Below are positions 61,727 to 64,000 of a DNA stretch of 64,000 nucleotides, piece by piece. The notes below the pieces were generated by a model. It saw nothing but the letters and a program-made list of their open reading frames with translations, did not search any database and was not told the origin of the DNA. How positions within the stretch are numbered: position 1 is the first letter of the stretch; each line of letters starts with the position of its first letter. A program made the position numbers and the translations under genes. The stretch is from Desulfosporosinus metallidurans (lineage in GTDB: Bacteria > Bacillota > Desulfitobacteriia > Desulfitobacteriales > Desulfitobacteriaceae), in NCBI RefSeq assembly GCF_001936615.1, contig NZ_MLBF01000012.1, positions 50,916-114,915 of the forward strand. The letters run 5' to 3'.

Positions 61727-62409
61727 CTTACCTCAAGTTTGTAGCCGACACCCCGGAGTGTTTTTATGCTCCAGGATGTACTGTGATCGCCTAACTTTTC
61801 TCTTAATCGTTTAATATGTACATCTACCGTACGAGTATCCACCATAAAATCATAGTTCCAAACCATATCCAGTAGCTGCTCTCTAGAAAAAACAATATTC
61901 TTGTTGTTCAGCAGAAAGTAAAGGAGTTGGACCTCTTTAGGCTTTAAGTCTATTACGCTGTCTCCCTGCCATACTTCATATTTGGATATGTCCACTATAA
62001 GATCTTCTGCCTTAAGTAGGCCATCTTCTCCAATGGATTTTGTCTGGTTCGCCTTCAATCGGGCTTTTATCCGGGCTATCACTTCTTTAGGCTCAAAGGG
62101 CTTAACGATATAGTCATCTGCCCCTATGTCAAAACCTTGGATTTTATCTTCCAGCATATCCCGTGCTGTCAGCATAATGATGGGTATTGAGCTTGTACGT
62201 CTAACAATCTTGCACACTTCCCACCCATTAATGATAGGCAACATGATGTCAAGCAAGATAAGATCTATTTTTTGATCTTTTAGCAAGTTAAGTGCCGTAC
62301 TACCATCATAGCAAAATAGAAGCGAAAATCCGGCGATAGAAAGATAAAGATCCAGAAGTTCACAGATATTTTTATCATCATCAACTACCAAAATGGTTTT
62401 GTCCTTCAA
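61723..62409 (-). CDS. OmpR-family response regulator
   Basis: 228 residues: receiver with VVDDDKNICELLDLYL, acceptor Asp in DLILLDIMLPIINGWEV and KPFEPKEV, then a winged-helix output domain ending VDVHIKRLREKLGD and IKTLRGVGYKLEVR. DNA-binding partner of the downstream kinase (4-base overlap). Its promoter must lie in 62,410-62,490, where the spacing to the next terminator is short. A cognate target is probably the secreted-protein operon, inferred from synteny. Confidence 0.93.
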   Translation of the reverse strand: MKDKTILVVDDDKNICELLDLYLSIAGFSLLFCYDGSTALNLLKDQKIDLILLDIMLPIINGWEVCKIVRRTSSIPIIMLTARDMLEDKIQGFDIGADDYIVKPFEPKEVIARIKARLKANQTKSIGEDGLLKAEDLIVDISKYEVWQGDSVIDLKPKEVQLLYFLLNNKNIVFSREQLLDMVWNYDFMVDTRTVDVHIKRLREKLGDHSTSWSIKTLRGVGYKLEVR

Positions 62410-62496
62410 TGCATTTCACCTCCGCGTCGATGTATGTATATCTTACCCTATTGAACACAAAAAAAGAAACATAAAAAGTCTCTCAATAGAAAAGCA

Positions 62497-62531
62497 GGAA
62501 ACGCTGAGACAATTTACGTCTCAGCGTTTCC
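62497..62531 (-). terminator. Terminator after the amino-acid permease
   Basis: Perfect 14-bp stem GGAAACGCTGAGAC / GTCTCAGCGTTTCC, loop of 7, followed on the minus strand by TGCTTTTC. It lies 37 bases past the permease stop. Confidence 0.7.
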
Positions 62532-62567
62532 CTTACATAAGGCCTACCACAGGCTTGATTTATACTT

Positions 62568-63932
62568 TTATGACGTACCGCGTAATTTATACCCAATGAA
62601 TATAATCAAAAGCCAAATAGGTCCGATATAAAGAGAATAAGCCATATCGGGTATATACGCCATCAAAGCGATAACCATTACTAAGAATGCTAACGTCACA
62701 TAGTTCGAAACGGGGTAGAGTGGAAGCTTGAACGTTAGAGTTCCCGCTTCGCCTATTTCTTGCTTCCTCCGCCTGAATTTCAAGTGGGTAATTATGATCA
62801 TGATCCAGTTAAAAATGGCCGCGATCGTCGCTACGGAGATGATATACAAGAATACTTTCCCAGGGACAAGAAAGTTGAGGACGACCGCGATTAAGGTAAA
62901 GGCAGAAGAGAACAAAATACCAGTTACCGGTGTTCCCGCTTTACTTAGACGGGCAAAGATTTTTGGCGCGCTTCCATGAAGTGCCAGGCTATGAAGCATC
63001 CGGCCATTACTGTACAAACCGCTATTATAGGTTGAAAGAGCTGCGGTTAAAACAACCACATTAAGAATCCCTGCAGCAGCTGGAATCCCGATTTTAGAAA
63101 AAATCTCTACAAAGGGGCTGCCTGTCGTCCCGACTAAGTTCCAGGGATAAATAATGGTCAAAACCAATAAAGCCCCAACATAAAAAAGGAGTATCCTCCA
63201 TACGACTTGGTTGATCGCTTTAGGAATCGTTTTAGTTGGATTATCCGCCTCTCCGGCAGTGATTCCAATGAGTTCAACCCCTCCGAAGGAAAACATGACG
63301 ATCACAAGGGATAACAGTAACCCCCATAGTCCGTTTGGTAAATACCCTCCGTGAGCCCATAAGTTACTTAGTCCGATTGGCTGGCCGTTATTTCCGAGCC
63401 CAAAGAAAATAATTAAAAGCCCAAACAAAATCATCGCGATAATGGCCACGACTTTAATTAGGGAAAACCAAAATTCCAATTCACCGAAGGCTTTAACATT
63501 AATCAAGTTAACTAACGTAATAATAATTAAAAACACTAAGGCTGAAAGCCACGTTGGAACAGTCGGAAACCAATAGTTTATGTATACTCCTACCGCAGAA
63601 AGTTCAGCCATACTCACGACAACATAACAAAACCAGTAGTTCCAACCTGAAAAAAAGCCTGCAAAATCTCCCCAATAACGATAAGCGTAGTGGCTAAAGG
63701 AACCTGAAACTGGTTCATCAACGGACATTTCCCCAAGAGCCCGCATGATAAAGAAGATGGCAATTCCTCCGATAATATACGATAAACTGATTCCTGGTCC
63801 AACTAATTTAATCGTGGTTCCTGACCCATAGAATAACCCTGTTCCGATGGCTCCACCCAAAGCAATCATTTGGATATGCCGGTTTTTTAGTGAGCGCTGT
63901 AATTCATCCGGCCTTTCTTTGTCTGTCTTCAA
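62568..63932 (-). CDS. Amino-acid permease (AAT/APC family)
   Basis: 454 residues from a TTG at 63,932 that has AAGGAG seven bases upstream; a TTG at 63,971 adds 13 charged residues but lacks a good site. Twelve hydrophobic helices. The family opening LKNRHIQMIALGGAIGTGLF is followed by GPGISLSYIIGG, EFWFSLIKVVAIIAMI and SFGGVELIGITAGEADNPTK. This fits the GabP/ProY/LysP group that imports amino acids with protons. The exact substrate is not predictable. Apparently monocistronic. Confidence 0.9.
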   Translation of the reverse strand: MKTDKERPDELQRSLKNRHIQMIALGGAIGTGLFYGSGTTIKLVGPGISLSYIIGGIAIFFIMRALGEMSVDEPVSGSFSHYAYRYWGDFAGFFSGWNYWFCYVVVSMAELSAVGVYINYWFPTVPTWLSALVFLIIITLVNLINVKAFGELEFWFSLIKVVAIIAMILFGLLIIFFGLGNNGQPIGLSNLWAHGGYLPNGLWGLLLSLVIVMFSFGGVELIGITAGEADNPTKTIPKAINQVVWRILLFYVGALLVLTIIYPWNLVGTTGSPFVEIFSKIGIPAAAGILNVVVLTAALSTYNSGLYSNGRMLHSLALHGSAPKIFARLSKAGTPVTGILFSSAFTLIAVVLNFLVPGKVFLYIISVATIAAIFNWIMIIITHLKFRRRKQEIGEAGTLTFKLPLYPVSNYVTLAFLVMVIALMAYIPDMAYSLYIGPIWLLIIFIGYKLRGTS

Positions 63933-64000
63933 TAATTTTCTCCTTCTGTTTTTTTCTTCTGCGGAATTCAATTCTGACTTAGATCTCTTTTAATTATTCA

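Overview
The window looks like chromosomal DNA of a low-to-mid GC, anaerobic, spore-former-type Firmicute. Desulfosporosinus/Desulfitobacterium-like Peptococcaceae is my inference. It rests on strong GGAGG-type ribosome binding sites, frequent TTG and GTG starts, a Ni-CO dehydrogenase cluster, a corrinoid methyltransferase cluster, a sigma-54 activator and carboxynorspermidine genes. I see no rRNA, tRNA, CRISPR array or intact insertion sequence.

Layout. 1-5.2 kb (minus): 5' end of ureA and the complete urea ABC transporter urtABCDE. 5.4-10.6 kb: an AraC-type response regulator and hybrid histidine kinase (minus), whose mRNA leader carries a terminator-like hairpin, and a divergent receiver-kinase. 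11-20.6 kb: a sigma-54 activator with a downstream DUF917/HyuA-like pair (minus), divergent from a cytosine-type permease, a second DUF917/HyuA-like pair and a carbon-nitrogen hydrolase (plus). A -24/-12 promoter precedes the permease. The HyuA-like protein next to the activator lacks the usual nucleotide-binding motifs. 20.6-26 kb: DMT transporter, small genes, carboxynorspermidine dehydrogenase/decarboxylase, and two decayed transporter genes.

26.1-33.9 kb (minus): a four-gene Wadjet (JetD-JetA-JetB-JetC) anti-plasmid SMC system behind a good sigma-A promoter. 34-37.8 kb: gene fragments, a flavodoxin under a 16-bp palindrome, and an acetyl-CoA synthetase with a 120-residue C-terminal extension. 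Copies of a 20-bp repeat lie in 25.9-37.9 kb: one is a perfect hairpin, and two half-copies sit at the broken ends of truncated genes. 38-42.7 kb (plus): cooF, cooS, an FAD/NAD oxidoreductase and a metallo-hydrolase. 42.7-45.3 kb: chemoreceptor fragment, amidohydrolase, and a DUF1003 gene spliced to a metallo-hydrolase fragment.

45.5-52.9 kb (plus): a corrinoid methyl-transfer operon with a corrinoid protein, three URO-D/MtaA-family proteins, a 2Fe-2S reductive activator, a CobW-type GTPase and a permease interrupted by an in-frame TAG. 52.9-54.7 kb (minus): a DUF438/hemerythrin/PAS protein and a small haem-type membrane protein. 55.1-58.3 kb (plus): three overlapping M42 aminopeptidases behind a possible leader peptide. 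58.4-62.4 kb (minus): four small secreted proteins or lipoproteins preceded by an OmpR/HAMP two-component pair. 62.5-63.9 kb (minus): an amino-acid permease.

Nitrogen scavenging (urea, an N-containing heterocycle or amide, peptides), one-carbon/acetyl-CoA metabolism (CODH, corrinoid methyl transfer, Acs) and signal transduction dominate. The Wadjet island and surrounding gene debris look like the accessory, recently rearranged part.
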